Below are positions 5,564 to 12,669 of a DNA stretch of 14,481 nt, piece by piece. Origin of the DNA: JAWWAH01 sp033721415 (GTDB lineage Bacteria > Patescibacteriota > Minisyncoccia > Spechtbacterales > 2-12-FULL-38-22); contig JAWWAH010000028.1 in NCBI GenBank assembly GCA_033721415.1, positions 1 through 14,481 of the forward strand, read 5' to 3'. Under the pieces are notes generated by a model that saw only the letters and a program-made list of their open reading frames with translations, was not told where the DNA came from and did no database searches. The first letter of the stretch is position 1, and each line of letters starts with the position of its first letter. Both the position numbers and the translations under genes were made by a program.

Positions 5564-6670
5564 TTATTTAACAGCACTCCAGGTATATCTATTGCTAGCG
5601 TTCCATAATGCCCATGTTTCAATATTATGGTCCTTCAAGGCTCTTATTTGAGCATGTATCTTTGAAACGTCATACACTGCACCAAGATTAAAATCCTGAA
5701 GCCAGGGGCGAATAACAACATCACTGTCTTTTAATTTATTTTTTCCAAGTCTAAGAGTATAATCTAGAACCTCATAAGGATATTCGGCTGGGTTAGACAG
5801 CCCAATAAATCCATCTGGATAGTGTGATGGATAAGGCATTGGGTATATAACATCTACATATGGAGCTATATCTGCTATGGATTGGCCAATAACTAATTGA
5901 TCATTTATAAATGTCATACCGAATAGATCAACTGACAAAACCATGCCTCTAGGAATTTCTGCTTGTGCAAATTTCAAAAATTCTACTATTGTATTTGTTC
6001 TTGTTCCAAATTCATCTAGTGCATCGTATTGAGCTAATTTAAGAGGACCGTCAGTTGGAAAGCGTACATAATCAAAATTAACCTCATCAAAACCTATCGC
6101 GTATGCCTTATTTGCTATATCTATATTATATCTCCAGACATTCTTGTTTGTTGGATCGCTCCACACTATACCTTTATAGTCGCTCCACGCTCCTCCTGTT
6201 GCGCTATTTACTATAGCTAATTCAGGATTACTTGATATTAATTCAGGATCCTGAAATAAGACAAGCCTTGCAACTGCATGAACTCCCCTATCCTCAAGCT
6301 CTGGTAATACTTTTCGTAACGCTTCCATGTGTGTTTCGGAATTTAACGCTACCCATCCAAGCGGATTTTTTATTTCAAATACTATTGCATTGATATCGGA
6401 TTTTTCTACTTCTTCTAAAATAGTTTCATAACTACTGTTAAGATACGTCCCATATGCTAAGTGAATAGCTTTAACATTATTAATTTCTGGACCAGTATCT
6501 GGTGGGACTAAAGCCTGAGCAAAATACACACTACCCACCGTGTGCAAAGAGTTGGGTTCTTCTTCGGGCGTATTTGGAGCTGAATCTTCGTAAAAAACCA
6601 AAAACAAACCCACAGTAAAGTAGGCAAAAACAAACGCAAGAACCCAGGTAAATATAATCTTTCTATCCAT
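5564..6670 (-). CDS. Membrane-anchored putative glycoside hydrolase (DUF4015-like)
   Basis: The 368-residue protein has one N-terminal membrane helix (about 7-27) and then an acidic, proline-rich linker (28-62), so the rest lies outside the membrane. Residues 65-368 resemble the putative glycosyl hydrolase family DUF4015, with a TIM-barrel-like succession of strand motifs: KAIHLAYGTY (67-76), NAIVFEIKNPLGWV (94-107), FDEVNFDYVRFPTDG (194-208), SVDLFGM (246-252), DVIYPMPYPSHYP (273-285), RPWLQDF (321-327) and ETWALWNASN (351-360). Acidic residues in FDEVNFDYVRFP and at the end of VDLF are plausible catalytic or binding residues. The substrate is unknown; an envelope or extracellular polysaccharide is the natural guess. 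It is monocistronic, between two terminators. No Shine-Dalgarno is seen. A TGATAAAAT (extended -10 form) ends 3 nt before the ATG, which is too close to place the transcript start confidently. Confidence 0.8.
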   Translation of the reverse strand: MDRKIIFTWVLAFVFAYFTVGLFLVFYEDSAPNTPEEEPNSLHTVGSVYFAQALVPPDTGPEINNVKAIHLAYGTYLNSSYETILEEVEKSDINAIVFEIKNPLGWVALNSETHMEALRKVLPELEDRGVHAVARLVLFQDPELISSNPELAIVNSATGGAWSDYKGIVWSDPTNKNVWRYNIDIANKAYAIGFDEVNFDYVRFPTDGPLKLAQYDALDEFGTRTNTIVEFLKFAQAEIPRGMVLSVDLFGMTFINDQLVIGQSIADIAPYVDVIYPMPYPSHYPDGFIGLSNPAEYPYEVLDYTLRLGKNKLKDSDVVIRPWLQDFNLGAVYDVSKIHAQIRALKDHNIETWALWNASNRYTWSAVK

Positions 6671-6691
6671 ACTATTATTTTATCACGCTTT

Positions 6692-6741
6692 AACACAAAA
6701 CAAAAAACCACTCATATATGAGTGGTTTTTTGTTTTGTGTT
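6692..6741. terminator. 50-bp perfect palindrome acting as terminator
   Basis: Arms 6692-6716 and 6717-6741 are exact reverse complements, 25 bp each, with CACTCATATATGAGTG at the centre and A-rich and T-rich flanks. It begins 1 base past the stop of the winged-helix gene (minus strand) and ends the transcript before the glycosidase-like gene. It is symmetrical and so works both ways. Confidence 0.85.
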
Positions 6742-6742
6742 G

Positions 6743-7324
6743 CTATACAATTTTGTTAATAAGCTTCTTGTGAGGTTTTTCAAGGGTATCTAATATAAAC
6801 CTATCGAACATTTTTCTTCTATAATCAAATTCCTCCGCTGTCATAACTGAATAGTTTATCTCTGTGCCAGCCTCAGCTTGAAGATTCTTCATGAATGTTT
6901 TAAATTTCCTCTGGTCCAGTTTGTCGGCTACAACAAGAAGGTCAGTTCTTGTCTTCTTTTCAGGTTGAAGAAATATACCAGAAACTAATGCTAGTTTAAT
7001 CCTGCCAACACTTCTTAGCTTCTTAGCCATCTTTTTTTGATCTGCTGGCGAAGACCCTAAAATAAGATTCTGCAACTCATTTAAGAATACAAAATTTTTG
7101 TTCAAGTAATAAGACTTTTCTCCGCTTTTTCTCTTCGCGCTATTAACAAGCTGAATATCATCCAACTTTTTAATTTGCTTTCGTACGGAATCTGATTTAA
7201 GAAGTGTTCTTTTTCGAATTTCTCTTATGGTAAAGGCGTCATCAGGATTACGTAAAAACAACTTCAATAACCGAAGCTTTGCTGAAGAATCAAATAATTT
7301 TTCTAATACTGGTTGTGACATCAT
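6743..7324 (-). CDS. Winged-helix protein with degenerate nucleotidyltransferase-like domain
   Basis: I take the ATG at 7324 (193 residues). The frame extends to a TTG at 7369, but the extra 15 residues cover a likely promoter. Residues 5-75 look like a winged helix: a helix ending in KLFLRNPDDAF, then IREIRKRTLLKSDSVRKQIKKL as the helix-turn-helix, then a YYLN wing. Residues 108-193 resemble a minimal nucleotidyltransferase fold (RIKLALVSGIF, then RTDLLVVAD at 126-134, then INYSVMTAEEFDYRRKMFDRF). The catalytic GS and DxD pattern is not intact (DLL instead of DxD), so it is probably a ligand-sensing or binding module. It is likely a transcriptional regulator with an unknown target. A TATAGT lies 6 nt before the ATG and there is no Shine-Dalgarno, which fits a leaderless transcript. 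It ends in the 50-bp palindrome. Confidence 0.7.
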   Translation of the reverse strand: MMSQPVLEKLFDSSAKLRLLKLFLRNPDDAFTIREIRKRTLLKSDSVRKQIKKLDDIQLVNSAKRKSGEKSYYLNKNFVFLNELQNLILGSSPADQKKMAKKLRSVGRIKLALVSGIFLQPEKKTRTDLLVVADKLDQRKFKTFMKNLQAEAGTEINYSVMTAEEFDYRRKMFDRFILDTLEKPHKKLINKIV

Positions 7325-7426
7325 ATATATACTATATTTTTTTGGTAAAAAAGTAAAGAATTGACCCAATATATGTTTTATTATATAAGTTATCTTTTTT
7401 CATAGATATTTCACTATATTCTACCC

Positions 7427-7456
7427 AAATAAAAACCCCGCGTGGGGTTTTTATTT
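7427..7456 (-). terminator. Terminator of the rplJ-rplL operon
   Basis: Thirteen-bp arms (7427-7439 and 7444-7456) with a C4/G4 core and a 4-nt loop are flanked by A- and T-rich sequence. The hairpin lies 25 nt downstream of the rplL stop and is strong enough to end this highly expressed operon. Confidence 0.85.
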
Positions 7457-7480
7457 TTTATTAGATTCAGATTAAAGGTT

Positions 7481-7945
7481 TTACTTGAATGTAACCTTTG
7501 CTCCTGCCTCTTCTAGTTGGCTCTTAATCTCTTCAGCTGCTTCTTTTTCAACGCCTTCCTTGATTACCTGGGGAGCATTATCAACCATCTCCTTAGCATC
7601 TTTTAGCCCAAGATCAGGAACTACTCCACGAACAGCCTTGATGACAGCAATCTTATTACCACCACCATCGGTAAGCTCTATATCTACAACTCCTCCGTCG
7701 TCATCTCCGGCATCGTCGCCGCCTGCTGCTGCACCTCCTGCAACCATCATTGGGGCTGCACTTGATACACCAAACTTATCTTCTAAAATCTCTACGAGCT
7801 CTGAAAGCTCAAGAACAGTTAATTCTTCGATTGTTTTAACGAGATCCTTGAACTTAGCAGGAACCTCTACTTCTTTTTCCTCAGAAGCTTCAGTAGCTTC
7901 TTCTGCAGCTTCTGCTGCTTTTTCTTCTTTTTTGTCTTCTGCCAT
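7481..7945 (-). CDS. rplL: Ribosomal protein bL12 (L7/L12) with acidic N-terminal extension
   Basis: L7/L12 forms the mobile ribosome stalk that recruits translational GTPases. The dimerisation domain spans about 31-63 (KFKDLVKTIEELTVLELSEL onward). A flexible Ala/Gly/Asp hinge follows (63-85). The C-terminal domain runs from 86 and includes NKIAVIKAVRG (97-107), LGLKDAKEMVDNAP (112-125) and LEEAGAKV (144-151), the factor-binding surface. The protein has 154 residues against a usual 120-130; the surplus is mostly an N-terminal tail of about 30 residues rich in Glu, Lys and Ala. The hinge also carries an Asp-rich run (77-83). It sits 20 nt after rplJ in the usual L10-L12 order. No Shine-Dalgarno is visible. 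Confidence 0.96.
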   Translation of the reverse strand: MAEDKKEEKAAEAAEEATEASEEKEVEVPAKFKDLVKTIEELTVLELSELVEILEDKFGVSSAAPMMVAGGAAAGGDDAGDDDGGVVDIELTDGGGNKIAVIKAVRGVVPDLGLKDAKEMVDNAPQVIKEGVEKEAAEEIKSQLEEAGAKVTFK

Positions 7946-7965
7946 GTTTTTAAGTTAATTTAATA

Positions 7966-8490
7966 TTATGCTTTTTTCTCTTTGATTGCGTTAAGTGTAT
8001 ACACTAGCCCACGTAAATTTCCGCCTAGAACATTAACGAATCCGCTCAATGGGGCGTTGATGCTTCCAACAACACCAGCAAGAAGCTCTTCTCGGCTAGG
8101 CAACTTAGCAAGTTGAACAACTTGTTCCTGTGTAAGGACTTTGCCATCCATAAAGCCAAGTAATATGCCGGGTTTTTCAGTTTCTTTCTGAGTGTCGTAA
8201 ATAGCCTTGGTGGTGGATACAGAATCCTCCATTCCAAATGCTACTGCAACTTGGCCATCCATTTCTATAGGATCAATATTTTTGATACCTGCATCCTCTA
8301 ACGCTTTTTTTATAAGCGTTTTCTTAGCAACCATGTATCGTCCCCCAGATTCGCGTATCTTCCTGCGCATAGCTGTAAGATCATTCACACCCATTCCTTT
8401 GTAATCGGTGAATACAACAACCTTTGCGCCATCTAAATCTTTCTTTAACGCATCAATAACTTGTTCTTTTTTTTCTCTTGTTATAGCCAT
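7966..8490 (-). CDS. rplJ: Ribosomal protein uL10
   Basis: L10 anchors L7/L12 dimers to 23S rRNA at the stalk base and, as the L10-L12 complex, commonly represses its own mRNA. The 174-residue protein has the standard signature: MAITREKKEQVIDALKKDL, VVFTDYKGM (25-33), then MRRKIRESGGRYMVAKKTLIKKAL, and a C-terminal helix LVYTLNAIKEKKA that binds L12. Length is normal. It is the first gene of a two-gene operon; rplK and rplA are not beside it. Expression is probably controlled by the leader described next. Confidence 0.97.
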   Translation of the reverse strand: MAITREKKEQVIDALKKDLDGAKVVVFTDYKGMGVNDLTAMRRKIRESGGRYMVAKKTLIKKALEDAGIKNIDPIEMDGQVAVAFGMEDSVSTTKAIYDTQKETEKPGILLGFMDGKVLTQEQVVQLAKLPSREELLAGVVGSINAPLSGFVNVLGGNLRGLVYTLNAIKEKKA

Positions 8491-8504
8491 AATTTTAGCT
8501 AATT

Positions 8505-8625
8505 AAAAATCTGCGATATTCTCGCAGACAAATTGACCAAACAGCAAGAATACATCTTACTGATTTGTCTCGGTAGGGCTTATTTTTGTGCCTACTGTCT
8601 ACGACCTTTTATAGTATTTAATTAC
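8505..8625 (-). ncRNA. L10-leader RNA with attenuator upstream of rplJ
   Basis: The minus strand carries GTCGTAGACAGTAGGCAC and, a few bases later, GCCCTACCGAGA. These resemble the conserved strands of the L10 leader, which binds the L10-L12 complex. Downstream is a terminator-like hairpin, TCTGCGA/TCGCAGA (plus 8522-8528 and 8510-8516), followed by five U's (8505-8509). The segment AGACAAAT (plus 8563-8570), directly after CCG of the conserved strand, is complementary to ATTTGTCT (plus 8526-8533), which overlaps the first terminator arm by three bases. Alternative pairing would therefore disrupt the terminator. The switch mechanism is inferred; the helices are visible. Confidence 0.8.
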
Positions 8626-8631
8626 TTAGAT

Positions 8632-8659
8632 ATTCTAACAAAAAAAGAGCTTATGTCAA
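8632..8659 (-). promoter_or_regulatory. Promoter of the rplJ-rplL operon
   Basis: On the minus strand, an exact TTGACA (plus 8654-8659) and TAGAAT (8632-8637) are separated by 16 bases, with TGT before the -10 making an extended -10. It lies 16 nt past the mltG stop. The start near 8625 gives a leader of about 135 nt. Confidence 0.8.
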
Positions 8660-8674
8660 GAATATAATCTTAAA

Positions 8675-9712
8675 TTATCGTAAATATAACTGCTTATTTA
8701 TGTTATGCTCCTCTAGTGTTTTGCCGTAATGTGTTGTTCCATCTTTTCCTGTTAAATAGTAAAAATAATCATTTTCAGTTGGATCAAGAGCAGAACGAAT
8801 AGCCTTCAATCCTGGATTTGAAATAGGTGCTGGAGGCAATCCACTGTTTTGATATGTATTATAAGGAGAATCTATTTCTTTATCTTTATTTGTAATCTCC
8901 CCTGTTTGTTTCCCTGTTATATATGCAAGCGTCGCATCTACCTGGAGTGGCATGCCTATCTCCATACGATTAAACAGTATACCGGAAACCATCTTCATAT
9001 CCTCTTCTGTTTGAACTTCCTCCTCTAAAAGCGATGCTAATACTAATACTTCATATGAATCAAGCTCGCCATACTGACCATTGTATCCATTTTTTACAAG
9101 AGGCCAAGCTTTATCATTGAAAGCAGCTAATATTTTATTAACTACAGTTACTGGGTCGGTATCTATTTCAAATTCAAATGTATCAGGAAAGAGAAACCCT
9201 TCTAGAGAGTCTGCAGAAACAGATTTTAAAAAGTCATAATTTACAAGCTCGCTAGCGCTACTTGTAGATAGTTTTACTATATTCAAAAAATCATCTTCGC
9301 TACTAAGAACCTCTTTTTCTTCTAGGCGCTGGGCCATCTGAGCGCTGGTAAAGCCTTCGGGAAATGTTACAACTGCAATATCGGAATTAGATCCTTTAGC
9401 TATAATATTCACTATATCTTTAACACTCATGCTCGGCGTTATGGTGTATGTTCCTGCTTTTAAATTATTTTCCTTATTTTCTAAAATTGCATAGAATACA
9501 AAAGTTGAAGTATTGCTTATTACACCTTTTTTCTTAAATTCAAGTGCTATCTCATCCAGCCCGCTACCACTCTCGATAGTAACCTCTCTGAACTCTCCCG
9601 AAAAATTGTTGAGTGGCACTGATGCTTTATACGTAAAAAAACCCACGATACCGAGGGCTAATAAATCTAACGCTATTATAAAAAGTAATGATATTTTTAG
9701 TATTTTTCTCAT
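8675..9712 (-). CDS. mltG: Endolytic murein transglycosylase MltG
   Basis: MltG (YceG family) cleaves nascent glycan strands at the outer face of the membrane and so limits strand length. From the ATG at 9712 the protein has 345 residues. It has a short basic start, one membrane helix (about 7-29), a LysM-like region (about 42-110), then the YceG core. The core has EGFLFPDTFEF (171-181), ASLLEEEV (226-233, counterpart of ASIVEKET; Glu230 is the likely catalytic residue), QVDATLAY (257-264) and SPYNTYQNSGLPPAPISNPG (282-301). All are in family order and the length is normal. The frame continues to a TTG at 9739, but that falls inside a hairpin, so ATG is preferred; neither has a Shine-Dalgarno. 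No terminator separates it from the rplJ promoter, so readthrough into that operon is possible. Confidence 0.93.
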   Translation of the reverse strand: MRKILKISLLFIIALDLLALGIVGFFTYKASVPLNNFSGEFREVTIESGSGLDEIALEFKKKGVISNTSTFVFYAILENKENNLKAGTYTITPSMSVKDIVNIIAKGSNSDIAVVTFPEGFTSAQMAQRLEEKEVLSSEDDFLNIVKLSTSSASELVNYDFLKSVSADSLEGFLFPDTFEFEIDTDPVTVVNKILAAFNDKAWPLVKNGYNGQYGELDSYEVLVLASLLEEEVQTEEDMKMVSGILFNRMEIGMPLQVDATLAYITGKQTGEITNKDKEIDSPYNTYQNSGLPPAPISNPGLKAIRSALDPTENDYFYYLTGKDGTTHYGKTLEEHNINKQLYLR

Positions 9713-9721
9713 CTGTGGAAT

Positions 9722-9767
9722 AAAAATGCCGGGTAGCAAGCTGGTGATAGCTTGCTATACCCCCGGC
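9722..9767 (-). terminator. GC-rich hairpin with U-run just before mltG
   Basis: Arms 9728-9742 and 9749-9767 pair through GCCGGG/CCCGGC and TAGCAAGCT/AGCTTGCTA, with a 4-nt bulge and a 6-nt loop. On the minus strand the hairpin is followed by ATTTTTATT, a terminator-like U-run that ends only about 7 nt before the mltG ATG. It probably ends the HNH gene transcript, but its closeness to mltG also allows an attenuator role. Confidence 0.7.
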
Positions 9768-9822
9768 TTTGTTTAAGCTTCAATATATAAATACACCTAT
9801 GAACTTTTAGTGGAGGTAAATT

Positions 9823-10323
9823 CTATTTTTCTAACAGCCGAGATAAAGATTCAAATTCTTTTTGGGTTAATTCTTTGCATGCAGCTCCCTTGCGTAAAAC
9901 CTCAATAACAAGCCTCTTATCTTCTACTGATGCATTAACAACAAATTCACGTAGAAAATACTTTAGTGTTTGCCCCTTGTTTCGACCTCTTCTTGGGCCA
10001 AAGAATTTATCCCATGCTTTCTTTCGGCTATTTAGCCTGCGCTTATGTGTATTTTTCTCATCTACTTCAACATGCGGACATACAGTATCCCAGTGCATGA
10101 CAAGTTTGCCCACTACCTCACTTAAGCGGTCGTTACCAAACAAGGCATGTATCTGTCTGTGAATATCCTTATCGGGCATAGTAACTAAGTTTTCTTGAGA
10201 ATCACCACCCCCTCTAGAACGAGGCCTCCAATGATGACTTGAGCAATTACCACAACTGCTTCCTGAATATCTACCGCATCCAGGACAACGTTTATTGTTC
10301 CCTCCGCGACCACGTTTGCTCAT
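9823..10323 (-). CDS. Small HNH-type zinc protein
   Basis: This 166-residue basic protein has a zinc-ribbon-like pair, CPGC (13-16) and CGNC (24-27), running straight into HHWRPRSRGG (30-39), then N45 and the histidines of IHRQIH (54-59). The order HH, then GG, then NLV, then HxxxH is the HNH nuclease (beta-beta-alpha metal) signature, with the family's P and S residues present. The C-terminal two thirds (60-166) is helical and basic (KRRLNSRKKAWDKFFGPRRG, 94-113) and unknown to me; it may bind nucleic acid. AGGGAG 6 nt before the ATG supports the start. It could be a homing-type or repair nuclease, or a structural zinc protein that kept the fold; no partner methylase or intron is seen nearby. 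It is monocistronic, with terminators on both sides. Confidence 0.65.
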   Translation of the reverse strand: MSKRGRGGNNKRCPGCGRYSGSSCGNCSSHHWRPRSRGGGDSQENLVTMPDKDIHRQIHALFGNDRLSEVVGKLVMHWDTVCPHVEVDEKNTHKRRLNSRKKAWDKFFGPRRGRNKGQTLKYFLREFVVNASVEDKRLVIEVLRKGAACKELTQKEFESLSRLLEK

Positions 10324-10393
10324 TCGGCTCTCCCTACTCCACTTCTTTCAAGGTACAATTAATTATAACTATATCACCGAAGAATAAAAAAAT

Positions 10394-10421
10394 AAAGCCC
10401 TCTGATTAATCAGAGGGCTTT
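10394..10421. terminator. Terminator after the metallophosphoesterase-like gene
   Basis: A 28-bp perfect palindrome (AAAGCCCTCTGATT and its complement) with A- and T-rich flanks lies 6 nt past the minus-strand stop at 10428. It separates this gene from the HNH gene. Confidence 0.85.
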
Positions 10422-10427
10422 TATGTA

Positions 10428-12518
10428 CTAGTTATGATCCTTTATTATATAATCCATCATGCTAGAAATTATTTTATCATTATCAAAGTTGATTATATCT
10501 TCTTCGGCGGGGCTATCCCACGAAAGATCTGTTATGAAAATTCTGTTAGTTTTGGGGTCTGAAAGAACTCTTGCGATACCAACTCCGGTATCAACCAATT
10601 TATTCATATTGTATTCAAAATCAGTACCACTTGTTATAGTGCCTGTCTGGACAGCTAGTCGCTGGCCATCATTCGAATTCCACTCCTGTACAGCAATACT
10701 GGTGTGGAAGTTACCAAGAGCAACAACGCGCCCAGGGGTCGCACTCAACGTTTGCTGTGCGCGTCCTGAAGAAGTCTGCATTCTACCCTGGTGTGGGTGT
10801 CGAACGCTCAACGTCAACCCAGAGGGAAGTGTGTGTTCCTGAGAGTAGAAAATATGAGAGCGAACAATATCAGATACATTACTCAGCGCAAAGCCAAGCT
10901 CTGCAAGATATTCGTACACCCCTTCAACAATAAACGAGGCTAAATGGATTCGGAATGTGTTAAGTGGTTCAAAACCAAGGTCTTGGACCCACTCATCATG
11001 GTTGCCACGCCAGAAACGGAAGTCAATTAATGACTCGTGAAGCATTTTTTCGAGCTTCTTAGCATCTGGCTTCTTACGCTTCCTGCTAAGGCAGGCATCG
11101 AACCTCTCTCTAAATACAGAGATTATGACCTGACCAACAAGTTCAGCAGCATATTTTTCCTGCTTAACATAGTTGTTCATGCCTGGTAAAAGTTCATCTC
11201 TTCGATCGAGGTTATGCTTCAATCCGGCAATGAAGTCACCACAGCCAACAAGGCATTGAATATTATTCTCTTGGATAATCTCAGGAAGTCTTTGGACAAA
11301 CCATCGGTACTGAGTGTGTTTATAGCCTGCATGCAAGCAACAGAAGGTTAAGAAAGTATCTTCAACCATATCATCCTTAGAGGGCTGAGGATAATCAAGA
11401 TCATACTGAAGCCATTCACGACTTACGTCGTACTTATTGGACTCATCTGCAGAAGAGATAATAGCGGGCTCAAATCCCTGATTATTATAGTTTTCTATAT
11501 CGCGCTCAATTGTGCTACGCTTCCATCGCAAAGCATCTTCGAGCATACCGATTGTTGGTATGTCCTTGATTACCTGGCGAAGAATGGTTCTTTGCCTTTC
11601 GCGCTGATGGCGCTTACGCTTACTTAAACCATCATCGTCTTCGAGGCCATCTGGTGTCTGGATGAAAGATCTTTCCTCTTTAACAAGGTCTTTCAAGCTG
11701 TAGGTTCTAACAAGAGGAACTCTTCGTTCACTAGAGAACTCAACAGCCAAGAATCCTACTTGGTTTTCTGAAGTTTTAACTTCCTGAAGCTTGTGCAGGC
11801 CTGGAACGGTAGCCATTGGTACAGGCTTTTCCCCTCCAGCAGGCTCATACAATGAAGCTGCAAGACAGCCAACTACAAAAAGGTCAGGCAAACTCTGAGA
11901 AGTTTGCTTTATCTTGTCTTGAACAAGACGTGTTGCTGTGGTTGAGTAATATTTACCTCGCCAAGGAGCTTTCTCCGGGTTAAGAACCCAAAGCACCTTA
12001 TCTTCATTATGCTTAAGTTCAAACCTTGCACTTTCTTCATCCCAGTAAATAATGTCTTCCCTAAGCCCTGCTAATCGACGCACAACCTCCATGCCGTATG
12101 GACCGTCATAGCTGTGTGCTCTAGATGTGGTTACATAGTATTTAAGCGGCTTGCCATCCTTGTCTATAACAACAGGGATCATTTCAGCAAGTTCATGCGC
12201 AATAAGGCTCAATACGCTTTCTCTAACATTCTTTCTAACTTGAACAAGGGTTGGTATGTCGTCTTCTCGTTCTTCCTTGGGAAGATCTTTTTGCGCAGCC
12301 TTAAGAGCCTTTTGCTCCGCTACACCTTTTGCGGTTGCTTCTTTTATTCTGTCACCAATCCCATAATGGGATGTAAGACCACCGGCAATTATAATAAAAT
12401 CTGCCTCTTCTTCTACGGCAGTATTTGCAAGATTAAGCCATAAACCACGCCTAGCACCATCACTAGGATAATCTAATCGAGACGCTATAATAAAGCGATC
12501 AGTTTTAGCTTTAGCCAT
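10428..12518 (-). CDS. Large metallophosphoesterase-like protein with a second MPE-like N-terminal domain
   Basis: From the ATG at 12518 (AAAGGA 7 nt ahead) the protein has 696 residues. The frame also offers a GTG at 12557, which lies at the edge of the likely -10. Numbering from the ATG, the C-terminal part (about 385-670) shows calcineurin-like phosphoesterase motifs: CLHAG (394-398, where DxH is expected), GCGDFIAG (426-432 region), GNHDE (505-509, intact), HPH (574-576) and GNFH (602-605, where GHxH is expected). The first Asp and one late His are therefore replaced. The N-terminus (7-60) has a similar RFIIASRLDYPSDG ... ADFIIIAGG pattern, like a decayed copy. Between them, after a basic KRKRHQRERQR run, TIGMLEDALRWKRSTIERDI looks like a winged helix. 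The layout recalls Mre11 or polymerase small-subunit type phosphoesterases, but I cannot name the family or substrate. Confidence 0.6.
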   Translation of the reverse strand: MAKAKTDRFIIASRLDYPSDGARRGLWLNLANTAVEEEADFIIIAGGLTSHYGIGDRIKEATAKGVAEQKALKAAQKDLPKEEREDDIPTLVQVRKNVRESVLSLIAHELAEMIPVVIDKDGKPLKYYVTTSRAHSYDGPYGMEVVRRLAGLREDIIYWDEESARFELKHNEDKVLWVLNPEKAPWRGKYYSTTATRLVQDKIKQTSQSLPDLFVVGCLAASLYEPAGGEKPVPMATVPGLHKLQEVKTSENQVGFLAVEFSSERRVPLVRTYSLKDLVKEERSFIQTPDGLEDDDGLSKRKRHQRERQRTILRQVIKDIPTIGMLEDALRWKRSTIERDIENYNNQGFEPAIISSADESNKYDVSREWLQYDLDYPQPSKDDMVEDTFLTFCCLHAGYKHTQYRWFVQRLPEIIQENNIQCLVGCGDFIAGLKHNLDRRDELLPGMNNYVKQEKYAAELVGQVIISVFRERFDACLSRKRKKPDAKKLEKMLHESLIDFRFWRGNHDEWVQDLGFEPLNTFRIHLASFIVEGVYEYLAELGFALSNVSDIVRSHIFYSQEHTLPSGLTLSVRHPHQGRMQTSSGRAQQTLSATPGRVVALGNFHTSIAVQEWNSNDGQRLAVQTGTITSGTDFEYNMNKLVDTGVGIARVLSDPKTNRIFITDLSWDSPAEEDIINFDNDKIISSMMDYIIKDHN

Positions 12519-12557
12519 GTCGCATTCCTTTCTTTGTAAAGGATCTAACTTAAACAC

Positions 12558-12588
12558 AGTATAACATCAACTTTATATACTCTGTAAA
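12558..12588 (-). promoter_or_regulatory. Candidate promoter of the metallophosphoesterase-like gene
   Basis: The minus strand has TGTTATACT (TATACT at plus 12558-12563, with TG one base upstream), an extended -10. TTTACA (12583-12588) is a possible -35, but at a long 19-base spacing. The start near 12550 leaves about 32 nt before the ATG at 12518 and supports that ATG over the GTG at 12557. Confidence 0.5.
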
Positions 12589-12632
12589 GTTCACAAAAAT
12601 GAAATAATATTGCCTTATATTTAAGCTCAATG

Positions 12633-12666
12633 AAAAAACCGCCGATGTAAACATCAGCGGTTTTAT
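12633..12666 (-). terminator. Terminator of the IMP dehydrogenase-family gene
   Basis: AAAACCGC and GATG pair with CATC and GCGGTTTT around a TAAA loop, with one internal mismatch, and A/T runs flank the stem. The hairpin lies 3-4 nt past the stop at 12670. Confidence 0.8.
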
Positions 12667-12669
12667 GTT

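Noticed and set aside
7485..7958. 157-residue open frame antisense to rplL
   Set aside because: Ser/Pro/Ala low-complexity sequence that mirrors the Ala/Glu/Gly-rich rplL codons; no ribosome site or promoter.
10459..10842. Plus-strand open frame inside the phosphoesterase-like gene
   Set aside because: It lies wholly opposite a gene with clear start, ribosome site and domain motifs, and has no signals of its own.
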